64,000 nt of DNA from NCBI GenBank assembly GCA_963783105.1, contig CAWAMI010000007.1:434001-498000 (forward strand), read 5' to 3'. Below, piece by piece: positions 9,194-16,482 of this stretch. A program made the translations under genes and the position numbers. The stretch's first letter is position 1. Each line of letters opens with the position of its first letter. The notes beneath the pieces were generated by a model. It was not told the origin of the DNA. It was given only the letters and a program-made list of their open reading frames with translations, and did no database searches. The DNA is from JAVEDQ01 sp963783105 (GTDB lineage: Bacteria > Actinomycetota > Actinomycetes > Frankiales > Frankiaceae).

Positions 9194-9760
9194 TCAGAGT
9201 CTCTCCGGTACCGGTCGGCGGACACGGCAGGGATTCCCTGCTGAGATCACTCCCTGCGGGATGTTCCTGGTGACGACGCTACCGGCGCCGACGACCGAGC
9301 CGACTCCGATGCGGACGCCGGGGCAGACGATGACACCGCCTCCCAGCCAGGCGCCGTCCTCGACGACGATCGGCAAGGCGTACTCGTCGCCGGACCTCCG
9401 CGCATCCGGGTCGAGCGGATGCGTCGCCGTCAGTAGCTGCACGCCCGGCCCGATCTGCACGTCCGAGCCGATGGTCACCGGCGCGCAGTCCAGCACGACC
9501 GCGCCGACGTTCACGAACGTCCTCGCGCCGACCCGGGTCGGGAAGCCGTAGTCGCAGTGGAACGGCGGTCGGATGACGGTGCCGGGTCCGATCTCGCCGA
9601 GTAACGCTGCGAGCAGCGATCGCCTGAGCTCCTCCTCATCGGGTGCGGTGCCGTTGATCCGGTGCGTGAGCCGGGCTGCCCGGAGGGCGTCGGCAACGAG
9701 CTCGGGATCGTCGGCGCGGTACATCTCGCCGCTCAGCATGCGCTTGCGTGCGGAAGCCAC
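9194..9760 (-). CDS. Sugar O-acetyltransferase (maltose/NodL type)
   Basis: 188 residues. The N-terminus RKRMLSGEMYRADDPELVAD is the helical cap of maltose acetyltransferases. It is followed by the hexapeptide beta-helix (PPFHCDYGFPTRVGARTFVN, VTIGSDVQIGPGVQLLTATH with the catalytic His, GAWLGGGVIVCPGVRIGVGS, VTRNIPQGVISAGNPCRVRR). The protein uses acetyl-CoA to acetylate sugars in the cytoplasm. The start is GTG 9760, with an in-frame ATG seven codons later as an alternative. Its 5' end abuts the 103-110 base tandem repeat array. It is unrelated to the CatB-type acyltransferase at 5.1-6.3 kb beyond the common fold. Confidence 0.9.
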   Translation of the reverse strand: MASARKRMLSGEMYRADDPELVADALRAARLTHRINGTAPDEEELRRSLLAALLGEIGPGTVIRPPFHCDYGFPTRVGARTFVNVGAVVLDCAPVTIGSDVQIGPGVQLLTATHPLDPDARRSGDEYALPIVVEDGAWLGGGVIVCPGVRIGVGSVVGAGSVVTRNIPQGVISAGNPCRVRRPVPERL

Positions 9761-9788
9761 GCGGGCAGTCCATCACGGGCCCAGCCGC

Positions 9789-10140
9789 GGGCGTCGTCGA
9801 GCGTTCCGGGCAGCGTTGGGCGCGGGGTGCGGCGTCCGGGACGCCGGCATCTCCGGGAACGCTGCCCGGAAGCGTCCGGACGGGTTCCGGCGGGCGTCGT
9901 CGAGCGTTCCGGGCAGCGTTGGGTGCGGGGTGCGGGGTGCGGCGTCCGGGACGCCGGCATCTCCGGGAACGCTGCCCGGAAGCGTCCGGACGGGTCCCGG
10001 CGGGCGTCGTCGAGCGTTCCGGGCAGCGTTGGGTGCGGGGTGCGGGGTGCGGCGTCCGGGACGCCGGCATCTCCGGGAACGCTGCCCGGAAGCGTCCGGA
10101 CGGGTCCGGGCGGGCGTCGTCGAGCGTTCCGGGCAGCGTT
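9789..10140. repeat. Tandem repeat array, 3.3 copies of a 103-110 base unit with internal dyads
   Basis: Units begin GGGCGTCGTCGAGCG at 9789, 9892, 10002 and 10112. Unit 1 is 103 bases; units 2 and 3 are 110 because of an extra TGCGGGG. The fourth copy stops after 29 bases. Within each unit TTCCGGGCAGCGTT is matched by its exact reverse complement AACGCTGCCCGGAA about 55 bases later, and between them lies the smaller dyad GCGTCC-G-GGACGC. A folded unit would thus be a two-level hairpin. The array is open in several frames on both strands, which explains long spurious reading frames there. I see no start site or gene in it. Confidence 0.9.
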
Positions 10141-10337
10141 GATCTCCAGCCGCCGAGCCAACAGGCCGGGCAGATCGGACAAATCAACCAGAAACGATCT
10201 TCCGGTCTATTTCCCGATCGCTGTATTAGGAGCCTCGAAAGACGGAAACACCAATTGTCGATTCAGCCCCGACTTCCCGACAGCCTCGATTTCACCCGCC
10301 ACGCCCATCGTCCCCGGCGCAGCCCAGGAGATCTCCC
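10141..10337. other. Lower-GC intergenic region, probable promoter of the SsgB-like gene
   Basis: The region after the repeat array is less GC-rich than its surroundings, with segments such as CAACCAGAAACGATC and GAAACACCAATTGTCG. It ends in an AGGAG ribosome site shortly before ATG 10338. No clear -10/-35 pair or known operator stands out. It probably carries the promoter of the sporulation-type gene. Confidence 0.4.
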
Positions 10338-10751
10338 ATGACTGCCCCCGCTGTCACTTCCGACCTCGTCGTCGACCTCGTGGTCGCCGGCGGACCGCCG
10401 CTGCCCGTCACGTCGCAGTTCGAGTTCCGGAAGGACGACCCCTACGCGGTCGAACTGCGCTTCCTCGTCGACGGCGACCAGTGGGTCACGTGGACCTTCG
10501 CCCGTGCCCTGCTCGAGGAGGGTGTGAGCCAGCCGGCGGGTGAGGGAGACGTGCAGATCTGGCCGGGGCTGCGCGAGGGGGAGCGGTGCATCTTCCTGCA
10601 CACCCGCAGTCCCTACGGCGCCGCCACCTTCCTCATCGGTCTCAACACGGCGGTCGAGTTCCTGCTGAGCACCTACGCGCTCGTGCCGAGCGGCACCGAG
10701 AGCGACCACATGGACCTCGAGGCCGAGATCGCCTCTCTCCGCGCCGGCTGA
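10338..10751 (+). CDS. SsgA/SsgB-family sporulation and cell division regulator
   Basis: 137 residues, the family length. The central core FRKDDPYAVELRFLVDGDQW, then WTFARALLEEGVSQPAGEGD and VQIWPG, is characteristic of SsgA-like proteins, which are confined to morphologically complex actinomycetes. SsgB members recruit FtsZ to division sites during sporulation. The ATG at 10338 has an AGGAG site. Its presence suggests a lineage with sporulation-like division, which fits the decayed spore photoproduct lyase near 30 kb. I cannot say whether this is the SsgB orthologue or another family member. Confidence 0.9.
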   Translation: MTAPAVTSDLVVDLVVAGGPPLPVTSQFEFRKDDPYAVELRFLVDGDQWVTWTFARALLEEGVSQPAGEGDVQIWPGLREGERCIFLHTRSPYGAATFLIGLNTAVEFLLSTYALVPSGTESDHMDLEAEIASLRAG

Positions 10752-10862
10752 GGCCGCTGGAGGCAGCGTTGCCTCCAGCGCTGGACCCGCCGTCACTGGG
10801 ACGGCGTCGCCCGACCCGTTCGTGCGAGCATCGACCCGGACGGGCGAGGCGAGGAGAACCGA

Positions 10863-12365
10863 TTGAGCGGCCTGTTGCGCCGGTACGGCTCTGCCCGCCG
10901 GTACGGCTCTGCCCGCAGGCACAGCCTGCTCCGTAAGGACCTCGAGCTGTTCACCCGCGTGGCGAACACCTCCACACCCGGGCTGGACGCCGTGCTGCCG
11001 GTCCTGTCCCGCACCGCCGATCACGGCACGCTGTGGCTCGGAACGGCCGCGGTTCTCGCCGCGTCCCGCGGCCGGCGGCGCCGGGCCGCCGTGCGCGGGC
11101 TGCTGGCGGTGGCGATTGCGAGCCCGCTCGCGAACGTGCCGGCCAAGTTCTCGTTCCGGCGCAGCCGCCCGCCGCTCGACGGCGTCGCCCTGGCGCGACG
11201 CCTTCGCCGCCAGCCCCAGACCCTGTCGTTCCCCTCCGGGCACGCGACGTCGGCGGCCGCCTTCGCGGCGGGCGTGGCGCTCGAGAGCCCGAAGGTCGGG
11301 CTGGCCGTGGGCACACTGGCGGCGGCGGTCGCCTACTCCCGCGTGTACACGGGCGTGCACTATCCCGGCGACGTCGCCGCCGGGGTGCTGCTCGGCGTCG
11401 GTTGCGCGGCGCTGACGACCCGCACCTGGCCGCGCCGTCCGGCGCTGCCCGCGAAGGCGAGGTCGGCGTCGCACGCCGCGCCGGTCCTTCCCGACGGCGA
11501 GGGACTGGTCGTCGTCGTCAACGAGTCCGGCGGCAAGGCCCGCAAGCGGGACTACGCGGGCGAGATCGGGACCGCCCTGCCGGCCGCGCGGGTGCTCGAG
11601 CGACCCGCGGACGAGATCGCCGACACGCTGCGGCGGGCGGCGCCGACCTGTTCCGCCCTCGGGGCCGTCGGCGGGGACGGGACGATCAACGTCGCCGCGG
11701 ACATCGCGCTCGAGACCGGCCTGCCGCTCGCGGTGTTCCCGGGGGGAACCCTGGACCACTTCGCGCAGGACATCGGCATCGACGACATCGACGACACGGT
11801 CGAGGCGGTCCGCGCCGGCACTGCCGTGCGGGTCGACATCGGGTGCATCGAGGGCTGCGACGCCCGGGTGTTCCTCAACACCGCCAGCCTCGGTGGCTAT
11901 CCGGAGATCGTCGCCACCCGCGAGCGGCTCGAGGAGTACCTCGGCAAGTGGCCGTCGGTCGTGATCGCCATGGTCCGGGTGCTGCGCGGCGGGACGCCGC
12001 TCGACCTCGTCGTCGACGGACAGCATCGGCTGCTCTGGCTGCTGTTCGCCGGCAACGGCCACTACTCGCCCTCGGGCTTCGCGCCGACCTTCCGCTCCGA
12101 CCTCACCGACGGTCTCCTCGACATCCGGATGGTCGACGCCACGACCCCGCTGGCCCGGACGCGCCTGCTGGCCGCCGTCCTGTCCGGCCGGCTCGGCCGT
12201 TCCCGCGTCTACGAACAGCGGCTGGCGCCGAGCTTGCACCTCGAACGAGCCGACGGCGCGGGCGAGCTGGCGGTCGCCCTCGACGGCGAGGTCGGGCAGG
12301 CCGAGTCCTCCGTGGCGCTCAGCAAGCATGCCACCCGGCTGTTGGTGTACCGACCGGAGCACTGA
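10863..12365 (+). CDS. PAP2 phosphatase fused to diacylglycerol kinase-type domain
   Basis: 500 residues with two domains. Residues 40-190 are a membrane PAP2 phosphatase with all three motifs: KFSFRRSRP, SFPSGHATSAAA and SRVYTGVHYPGD. Residues 215-490 are a lipid kinase domain (VVVVNESGGKARKRDYAG, AVGGDGTINVAAD, and FPGGTLDHFAQDIG). The combination is known in actinobacteria and probably dephosphorylates and phosphorylates lipid intermediates at the membrane. TTG 10863 is the first start in frame. The N-terminus has a small duplication (YGSARRYGSARR, two 18-base copies), so the true start could lie slightly later. The PHP gene follows after one base. Confidence 0.9.
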   Translation: MSGLLRRYGSARRYGSARRHSLLRKDLELFTRVANTSTPGLDAVLPVLSRTADHGTLWLGTAAVLAASRGRRRRAAVRGLLAVAIASPLANVPAKFSFRRSRPPLDGVALARRLRRQPQTLSFPSGHATSAAAFAAGVALESPKVGLAVGTLAAAVAYSRVYTGVHYPGDVAAGVLLGVGCAALTTRTWPRRPALPAKARSASHAAPVLPDGEGLVVVVNESGGKARKRDYAGEIGTALPAARVLERPADEIADTLRRAAPTCSALGAVGGDGTINVAADIALETGLPLAVFPGGTLDHFAQDIGIDDIDDTVEAVRAGTAVRVDIGCIEGCDARVFLNTASLGGYPEIVATRERLEEYLGKWPSVVIAMVRVLRGGTPLDLVVDGQHRLLWLLFAGNGHYSPSGFAPTFRSDLTDGLLDIRMVDATTPLARTRLLAAVLSGRLGRSRVYEQRLAPSLHLERADGAGELAVALDGEVGQAESSVALSKHATRLLVYRPEH

Positions 12366-12366
12366 G

Positions 12367-13422
12367 ATGGCCGACGAGGAGCCGCAGCCCCGCGACCCGA
12401 TCGAGGACCTGCACCGCATCGCCTTCCTGCTCGAACGCGCACACGAGCCGACGTACCGGGTCCGCGCCTTCCGCACGGCCGCGTCGGTGGTCGGCACGCT
12501 GTCCGCGGACGAGGTCCGGCAGCGGGCGGACGCGGGGACGCTGAAGGAGCTCTCCGGCGTCGGTGACGTCACCGCCCGCACCATCGCGGAGTCGCTGGGC
12601 GGCGAGGTGCCGGTCTACCTGCGGCGCTTGGAGGCGACCGGTGGCAAGCCCGTTGCCGAGGGAGGCGCCGAGATCCGCGCCCTGCTGCGCGGCGACTGCC
12701 ACACGCACTCCGACTGGTCCGACGGCGGCTCGCCGATCGACGAGATGGCCCGCGCCGCACGGGCGCTCGGCCACGAGTACGTCGTGCTGACCGACCACTC
12801 GCCGCGGTTGACCGTCGCCAACGGGCTCTCGCCGGAGCGGCTGCGCCGGCAGCTCGACGTGGTCGCCGAGATCAACGAGACGCTGGCCCCGTTCCGGTTG
12901 CTGACCGGCATCGAGGTCGACATCAACCTCGACGGCTCGCTGGACCAGGAGCCGGAGCTGCTGGAGCGCCTGGACGTCGTGGTCGCGTCCGTGCACTCGA
13001 AGCTGCGGATGCCGCGGGACGAGATGACCCAGCGGATGGTCACCGCCATCGCCAACCCGCACACCGACATCCTGGGGCACTGCACCGGCCGCAACGTCAC
13101 CAGCGGTGGGCGCGGCGGCCGCACGCGCCCGGAGTCGGAGTTCGACGCCGAGCTCGTGTTCGCCGCCTGCCAGCGCTTCGACGTCGCGGTGGAGATCAAC
13201 TGCCGGCCGGAGCGGCTGGACCCGCCGAAGCGGCTGATGCGGCTCGCGGTCGAGGCGGGCTGCCGGTTCTCCATCGACACCGACGCGCACGCGCCGGGGC
13301 AGCTCGACTGGCAGCCGTACGGCTGCGAGCGCGCCGCCGCCTGCGGGGTCGACCCGGCGACGATCGTCAACACGTGGTCGGCCGACGACCTGCTCGCCTG
13401 GGCGGGACGCAACGCCTTCTAG
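12367..13422 (+). CDS. PolX-like PHP metal-dependent phosphoesterase with helix-hairpin-helix region
   Basis: 351 residues. The first 90 resemble the 8-kDa/helix-hairpin-helix part of family X DNA polymerases (FLLERAHEPTYRVRAFRTAA, then LKELSGVGDVTARTIAESLG). The rest is a full PHP domain with metal ligands in GDCHTHSDWSDGG, LTDHSPRL, GIEVDINLDG, VASVHSKLRM, DILGHCTG and DTDAHAPGQL. No polymerase palm/finger domain lies between them. The protein is probably a metal-dependent nuclease or phosphoesterase that may act on DNA. ATG 12367 follows the lipid kinase stop by one base, so the genes are coupled. Its stop overlaps the convergent YrhK-like gene by four bases. Confidence 0.88.
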   Translation: MADEEPQPRDPIEDLHRIAFLLERAHEPTYRVRAFRTAASVVGTLSADEVRQRADAGTLKELSGVGDVTARTIAESLGGEVPVYLRRLEATGGKPVAEGGAEIRALLRGDCHTHSDWSDGGSPIDEMARAARALGHEYVVLTDHSPRLTVANGLSPERLRRQLDVVAEINETLAPFRLLTGIEVDINLDGSLDQEPELLERLDVVVASVHSKLRMPRDEMTQRMVTAIANPHTDILGHCTGRNVTSGGRGGRTRPESEFDAELVFAACQRFDVAVEINCRPERLDPPKRLMRLAVEAGCRFSIDTDAHAPGQLDWQPYGCERAAACGVDPATIVNTWSADDLLAWAGRNAF

Positions 13423-13691
13423 CCCGAGGTCTCCGGCAGCCGGCGAAGGTGGAGCGAGCGGGTCAGGTCGATGGTCGGCTTGGTGGCGAAGAGGAACGAG
13501 CCGACGAGGAAGAACCAGGTACCCAGCGTCGCCGTCCGCTCGAAGAAGAAGAGCACGCTGCCCACCACGAAGCACAACGCGGCCCCGAAGTCGACCGCGG
13601 TGCGCACGATCTGGTAGCGCCAGTAGAGCTCCAGATGCCTCGGGCTGAGGTCGTGGAGCGTGGGATCGAGCAGGCGTCGGCGAAAGGACAT
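13419..13691 (-). CDS. YrhK-like small membrane protein
   Basis: 90 residues. After a short charged N-terminus (MSFRRRLLDPTLHDLSPRHL) come two hydrophobic helices (IVRTAVDFGAALCFVVGSVL and TLGTWFFLVGSFLFATKP) and the tail IDLTRSLHLRRLPETSG. The pattern matches the YrhK-like domain found in one or two copies in bacterial membrane proteins of unknown role. It is convergent with the PHP gene, the two stop codons overlapping. The gene is short but the family likeness is good. Confidence 0.8.
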   Translation of the reverse strand: MSFRRRLLDPTLHDLSPRHLELYWRYQIVRTAVDFGAALCFVVGSVLFFFERTATLGTWFFLVGSFLFATKPTIDLTRSLHLRRLPETSG

Positions 13692-13736
13692 GGCGGGATC
13701 CTGCCACTGGAACCCGGCGATGAAGAGCCCGTCGTC

Positions 13737-14231
13737 TCAGAGCGCGAGGGTCAGCATGTCCTGCACCTCGGGCTCGCCGGCGGCCAGGGCCAGCACCTCG
13801 AGGCCGCGCAGGACGGCCTGGCGGTGTTCGCTGTCGAGGGGCTCGAGGACCGAGGCGATCGTCGCGCGGCGCCGGTCCATGACCTCGTCGACGAGCGCGG
13901 CGCCGGACTCCGTCAGGGCGACGTAGACCTCGCGCCGGTTGTCGGGCGCGTCCCTGCGCTCCACCCAACCGGCCGCGACCAGGCGGTCGGTCATCCGCGT
14001 GAACGTCGACGGGTGCACGCCGAGCTGCTCGGCCAGCGAGCCGCTGCGTGCGGGGCCGCCGGACGAGAGCAGCACGAGGACCCGGAACTGCGGCAGCGAC
14101 ACGTGATCGAGCACGGACCCGAGCGAGCGGGCGACGATCCCGACCAGAGCCCGGGACGCCCGGAGCGTCGCCTCGGTGGCGAGGCGGAGCTCGTCGTCGG
14201 GTTGTGTCGTGTCCGAACGTGTGGAGGCCAT
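13737..14231 (-). CDS. MarR-family transcriptional regulator
   Basis: 164 residues. The winged helix is clear: LSLPQFRVLVLLSS-like entry (VSLPQFRVLVLLSSGGPARS), then SLAEQLGVHPSTFTRMTDRL and the wing ERRDAPDNRREVYVALT, followed by a dimerising C-terminal helix. I choose ATG 14231 rather than the TTG at 14252. A TACACT box lies 6 bases before the ATG, giving a leaderless transcript, and a perfect palindrome lies just upstream of that box. The TTG would sit inside the palindrome. It probably represses itself in response to a small aromatic or oxidant. No divergent target gene is adjacent. Confidence 0.92.
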   Translation of the reverse strand: MASTRSDTTQPDDELRLATEATLRASRALVGIVARSLGSVLDHVSLPQFRVLVLLSSGGPARSGSLAEQLGVHPSTFTRMTDRLVAAGWVERRDAPDNRREVYVALTESGAALVDEVMDRRRATIASVLEPLDSEHRQAVLRGLEVLALAAGEPEVQDMLTLAL

Positions 14232-14246
14232 GTGAGGAGTGTAGGT

Positions 14247-14261
14247 CTGCAACAGTTGCAG
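14247..14261. promoter_or_regulatory. Perfect palindrome CTGCAACAGTTGCAG, probable MarR operator
   Basis: A 7-1-7 inverted repeat lies directly upstream of a TACACT -10 box on the minus strand and 16 bases before the MarR start codon. TTGCAA-type dyads are common MarR binding sites. Bound regulator would cover the spacer between -10 and -35, so it is probably an autoregulatory site. Confidence 0.7.
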
Positions 14262-14266
14262 CGTCG

Positions 14267-14590
14267 TTACTCTCCGTCAGACATGCTGTTCAATTCCTCC
14301 GAGGGTCCCTCCTGGGGGAGCTCCTGGTCGCCGGTGCCCCACTCGTCGACGGGCTGCATCCGATTGGACATCGCCTCGGTGTCGGCGAGCGGCGTCTGCG
14401 CCCCGCCCGGCGGCTGGTCGGCGTCGTCCTGGGTGGGCGCCGCGTCCCGCGGGTTGGCCGCCGCGCCCAGGTGGTCGAGCGTCTCCTCCGCCATGCCCTC
14501 GGCGTAGTCGTCGGGACCGGCCCCCACGCCGACACCGCCTCGGGTGGCTGGGTCGGCCGGCCGCTCGCCCATCTCGGCGTTGTCAGTCAT
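14267..14590 (-). CDS. Small acidic hypothetical protein
   Basis: 107 residues, starting MTDNAEMGERPADPATRGGV and ending EGPSEELNSMSDGE. It is rich in Asp, Glu, Pro and Gly with no membrane helix and few hydrophobic residues, so it is probably disordered. GGAG lies shortly before ATG 14590. Similar small acidic proteins are frequent beside regulators in actinomycetes, but I know no function. Codon use is normal for this genome. Confidence 0.6.
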   Translation of the reverse strand: MTDNAEMGERPADPATRGGVGVGAGPDDYAEGMAEETLDHLGAAANPRDAAPTQDDADQPPGGAQTPLADTEAMSNRMQPVDEWGTGDQELPQEGPSEELNSMSDGE

Positions 14591-14640
14591 GCTCCGACCC
14601 TTCCCCGGAGCGGGGTCGGAAATCGTGACGCCGTGCGGTG

Positions 14641-15474
14641 CTACTCCCCGGCGCGCTGCAACGGGATGAGGTGCCGGAGCGGCGCCGTGAGCGTCGACGC
14701 GTCGACCGGGGACAGCTCGTCCTGCACCAGCAGGGCGCAGGCGGCGTCGGCGCACAGCTCGAGCACCCGCTCGTCGTCGTACGGGCCGTCGGCGTGCGGG
14801 GTGCGGCAGTCGGGGCAGAAGCGGCCGATGCCCTCGGCGGCGCTGCGGCGGACCAGCGTCCAGACCCGACGCCGGCCCGTGCGGACCGCGGCGTCGAACG
14901 CCGAGGAGACGGCCTCGGAGTGCGCGTCCTCGTCGAGGGTCATGGCGTGCACCAGCAGGCCGTCGTAGACGCGGCGGCCGGCGTCGTCGTGGCAGCGACC
15001 GGCCAGCGAGGGCAGCAGGCCGAGCAGGCGCTTGACCTCCTCGCCGCCAGGGCCGAGGTCGGGCTCGCGGACCGTCGGACGCGGGAAGACCGCGCGCCAG
15101 GCGCTGAGCAGGCTCGCGTACTCGCCGCGGCTGAGGACCGGGCGGGCGTAGGCGGCGGCGATCGCGTCGCGGACGGCCTTGAGCGCGGTGTTGGCGGTCG
15201 CGGGGTCGACGCGGACGTAGTCGTGGCCGCCGGCGAGGTCGTCGGCGTACAGGGCGGCGACCGCGTCGAAGGCGGCGAGCACCTCGATGATCAGCGGCGA
15301 GTCGGGGGAGAGCGCCTTGCGCCGGGCCTCGGCGACGGCGACCGTGTTGCGCCAGGATCGGGCGAGCACCTCGAGGTGTTCGTCGTCCACGTGCGCGAGT
15401 TGCGCGAGGACGCCGAGGATCTCCGCCAGGTTCGGATGGTCCTCGAGGCGCGTGATCGTTGCCCGTCGAGCCAT
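14641..15474 (-). CDS. Hypothetical protein with C-terminal cysteine cluster
   Basis: 277 residues, mostly alpha-helical. It opens MARRATITRLEDHPNLAEIL and runs through long helices. Near the C-terminus it has FCPDCRTPHADGPYDDERVL, then ELCADAACALLV, so four cysteines that could bind zinc. ATG 15474 has an excellent GGAGGTGA ribosome site; the frame is open further upstream but without support. I do not recognise the family. The even composition and strong ribosome site support a real gene. Confidence 0.7.
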   Translation of the reverse strand: MARRATITRLEDHPNLAEILGVLAQLAHVDDEHLEVLARSWRNTVAVAEARRKALSPDSPLIIEVLAAFDAVAALYADDLAGGHDYVRVDPATANTALKAVRDAIAAAYARPVLSRGEYASLLSAWRAVFPRPTVREPDLGPGGEEVKRLLGLLPSLAGRCHDDAGRRVYDGLLVHAMTLDEDAHSEAVSSAFDAAVRTGRRRVWTLVRRSAAEGIGRFCPDCRTPHADGPYDDERVLELCADAACALLVQDELSPVDASTLTAPLRHLIPLQRAGE

Positions 15475-15910
15475 GCCGTCACCTCCACCCGTGTGCCTGC
15501 GGGCGGTGTCGTGGGCGCCGCCCGTCCCTCTCAGGATCGGCTCGGACGGCGGCGCCCGCAGCACCTGGGCAGGTGAACCCTCCGCGCCGCCTCCAACACC
15601 ATCCGAAGGGACTACGGGCGCTCCGCGCTGTTGTCGGTGCCTTGAGGCGCGGAGGAGCAGGTGTCGCCCGGCTTGTCCGGGGATGAGAAGCGCGGCTGGC
15701 GATCGCCCGTGGGAGGTGAGGTGACGCGGAAAGCGGCCGACTCGCGCCCGGTGACGTCACCTCACCGCACACCGTCGATCGCCCGCCGGTTTCCAGGGCC
15801 TCGAACGAACGGCGGCCCCCGGACGTGCGGGGCACGTTCTCGGGGGCCGCCATGCAGCGCCAGACGGCGCGCATTGCTCCTCGGAGCGACGATCGTTCAG
15901 GGGCAGGGTC
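15475..15910. other. Gene-free region with two strong inverted repeats
   Basis: No credible gene is seen in these 436 bases. GTGAGGTGACG at 15716-15726 is matched exactly by CGTCACCTCAC at 15755-15765, and the second arm overlaps the palindrome GTGACGTCAC (15751-15760). A second structure at 15811-15851 is listed as a terminator. The region lies between two minus-strand genes. Confidence 0.6.
15811..15851 (-). terminator. Strong hairpin downstream of the DUF2795-type gene
   Basis: GGCGGCCCCCG pairs perfectly with CGGGGGCCGCC (11 base pairs), and a second stem ACGTGC/GCACGT is nested inside. It lies 60 bases past the stop of the minus-strand gene ending at 15911. The strand is assigned from that position. 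There is no long T run, as is usual in high-GC genomes. Confidence 0.65.
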
Positions 15911-16327
15911 TCAGAAGCGGTGCTCCTCCACGTGACCGCCCCCGTGGAGCACGCGCCACACCTCGCCGACGTTCTGGAACTCGCGGCCGGCCGGCAGCTG
16001 ACGCACCTGCTCGACGACGGCGTCCGGGGCGGAGCTGTCCAGCACGTGGTCGAGCAGCTGCTCGCGCACGCCGGGGAACACGGACAGGGGCAGGAAGCCG
16101 GCCAGCTGGGCGCGGGCCTCGACGTCGTCCGCGGACATCCCGTCCGGGATCCCCCCGTGCAGCGTCTCGCCGGGCGCGAGGTCGGCCTCCGGCTGGTCCT
16201 CCCCGGGCGGCTCGGGCAGTCGCCACTCCTCGGCACGGGTGTCGTGGCCGCTCTGCACCAGCCCGGACGTCTCGTGCTTGAGCTCCTCGTCCATGCGCGG
16301 GCTGTGCTTGTCGCTACCTCGGTCCAT
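15911..16327 (-). CDS. DUF2795-like small protein
   Basis: 138 residues. The first 70 are acidic and probably disordered. The last 60 (FLPLSVFPGVREQLLDHVLD, then VVEQVRQLPAGREFQNVGEV) resemble the DUF2795 domain, in which a short helix pair ends in a QLP-x-REF motif. Proteins of this family are small, actinobacterial and of unknown function. Start codons at 16327 and 16294 are both possible; I give the longer. A strong hairpin follows the gene. Confidence 0.75.
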   Translation of the reverse strand: MDRGSDKHSPRMDEELKHETSGLVQSGHDTRAEEWRLPEPPGEDQPEADLAPGETLHGGIPDGMSADDVEARAQLAGFLPLSVFPGVREQLLDHVLDSSAPDAVVEQVRQLPAGREFQNVGEVWRVLHGGGHVEEHRF

Positions 16328-16482
16328 GCCGTCCTCTCAACGCTGTCCTGCAACCGGGGCGTGGGCGTCCTGCCCCGGCGTCCGGACCGAGCCCTACCCC
16401 TCGCGACCAGCCGGAATCCGACGGCGACCGGCGGATACGGATCGTGGCCGACGCACCCCGATCCGGCGCCCGGTCGCGACGC

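Noticed and set aside
9789..10140. CRISPR-like array of 29-base repeats
   Set aside because: The segments between the repeats are the same sequence each time, so they are not spacers; it is a plain tandem repeat.
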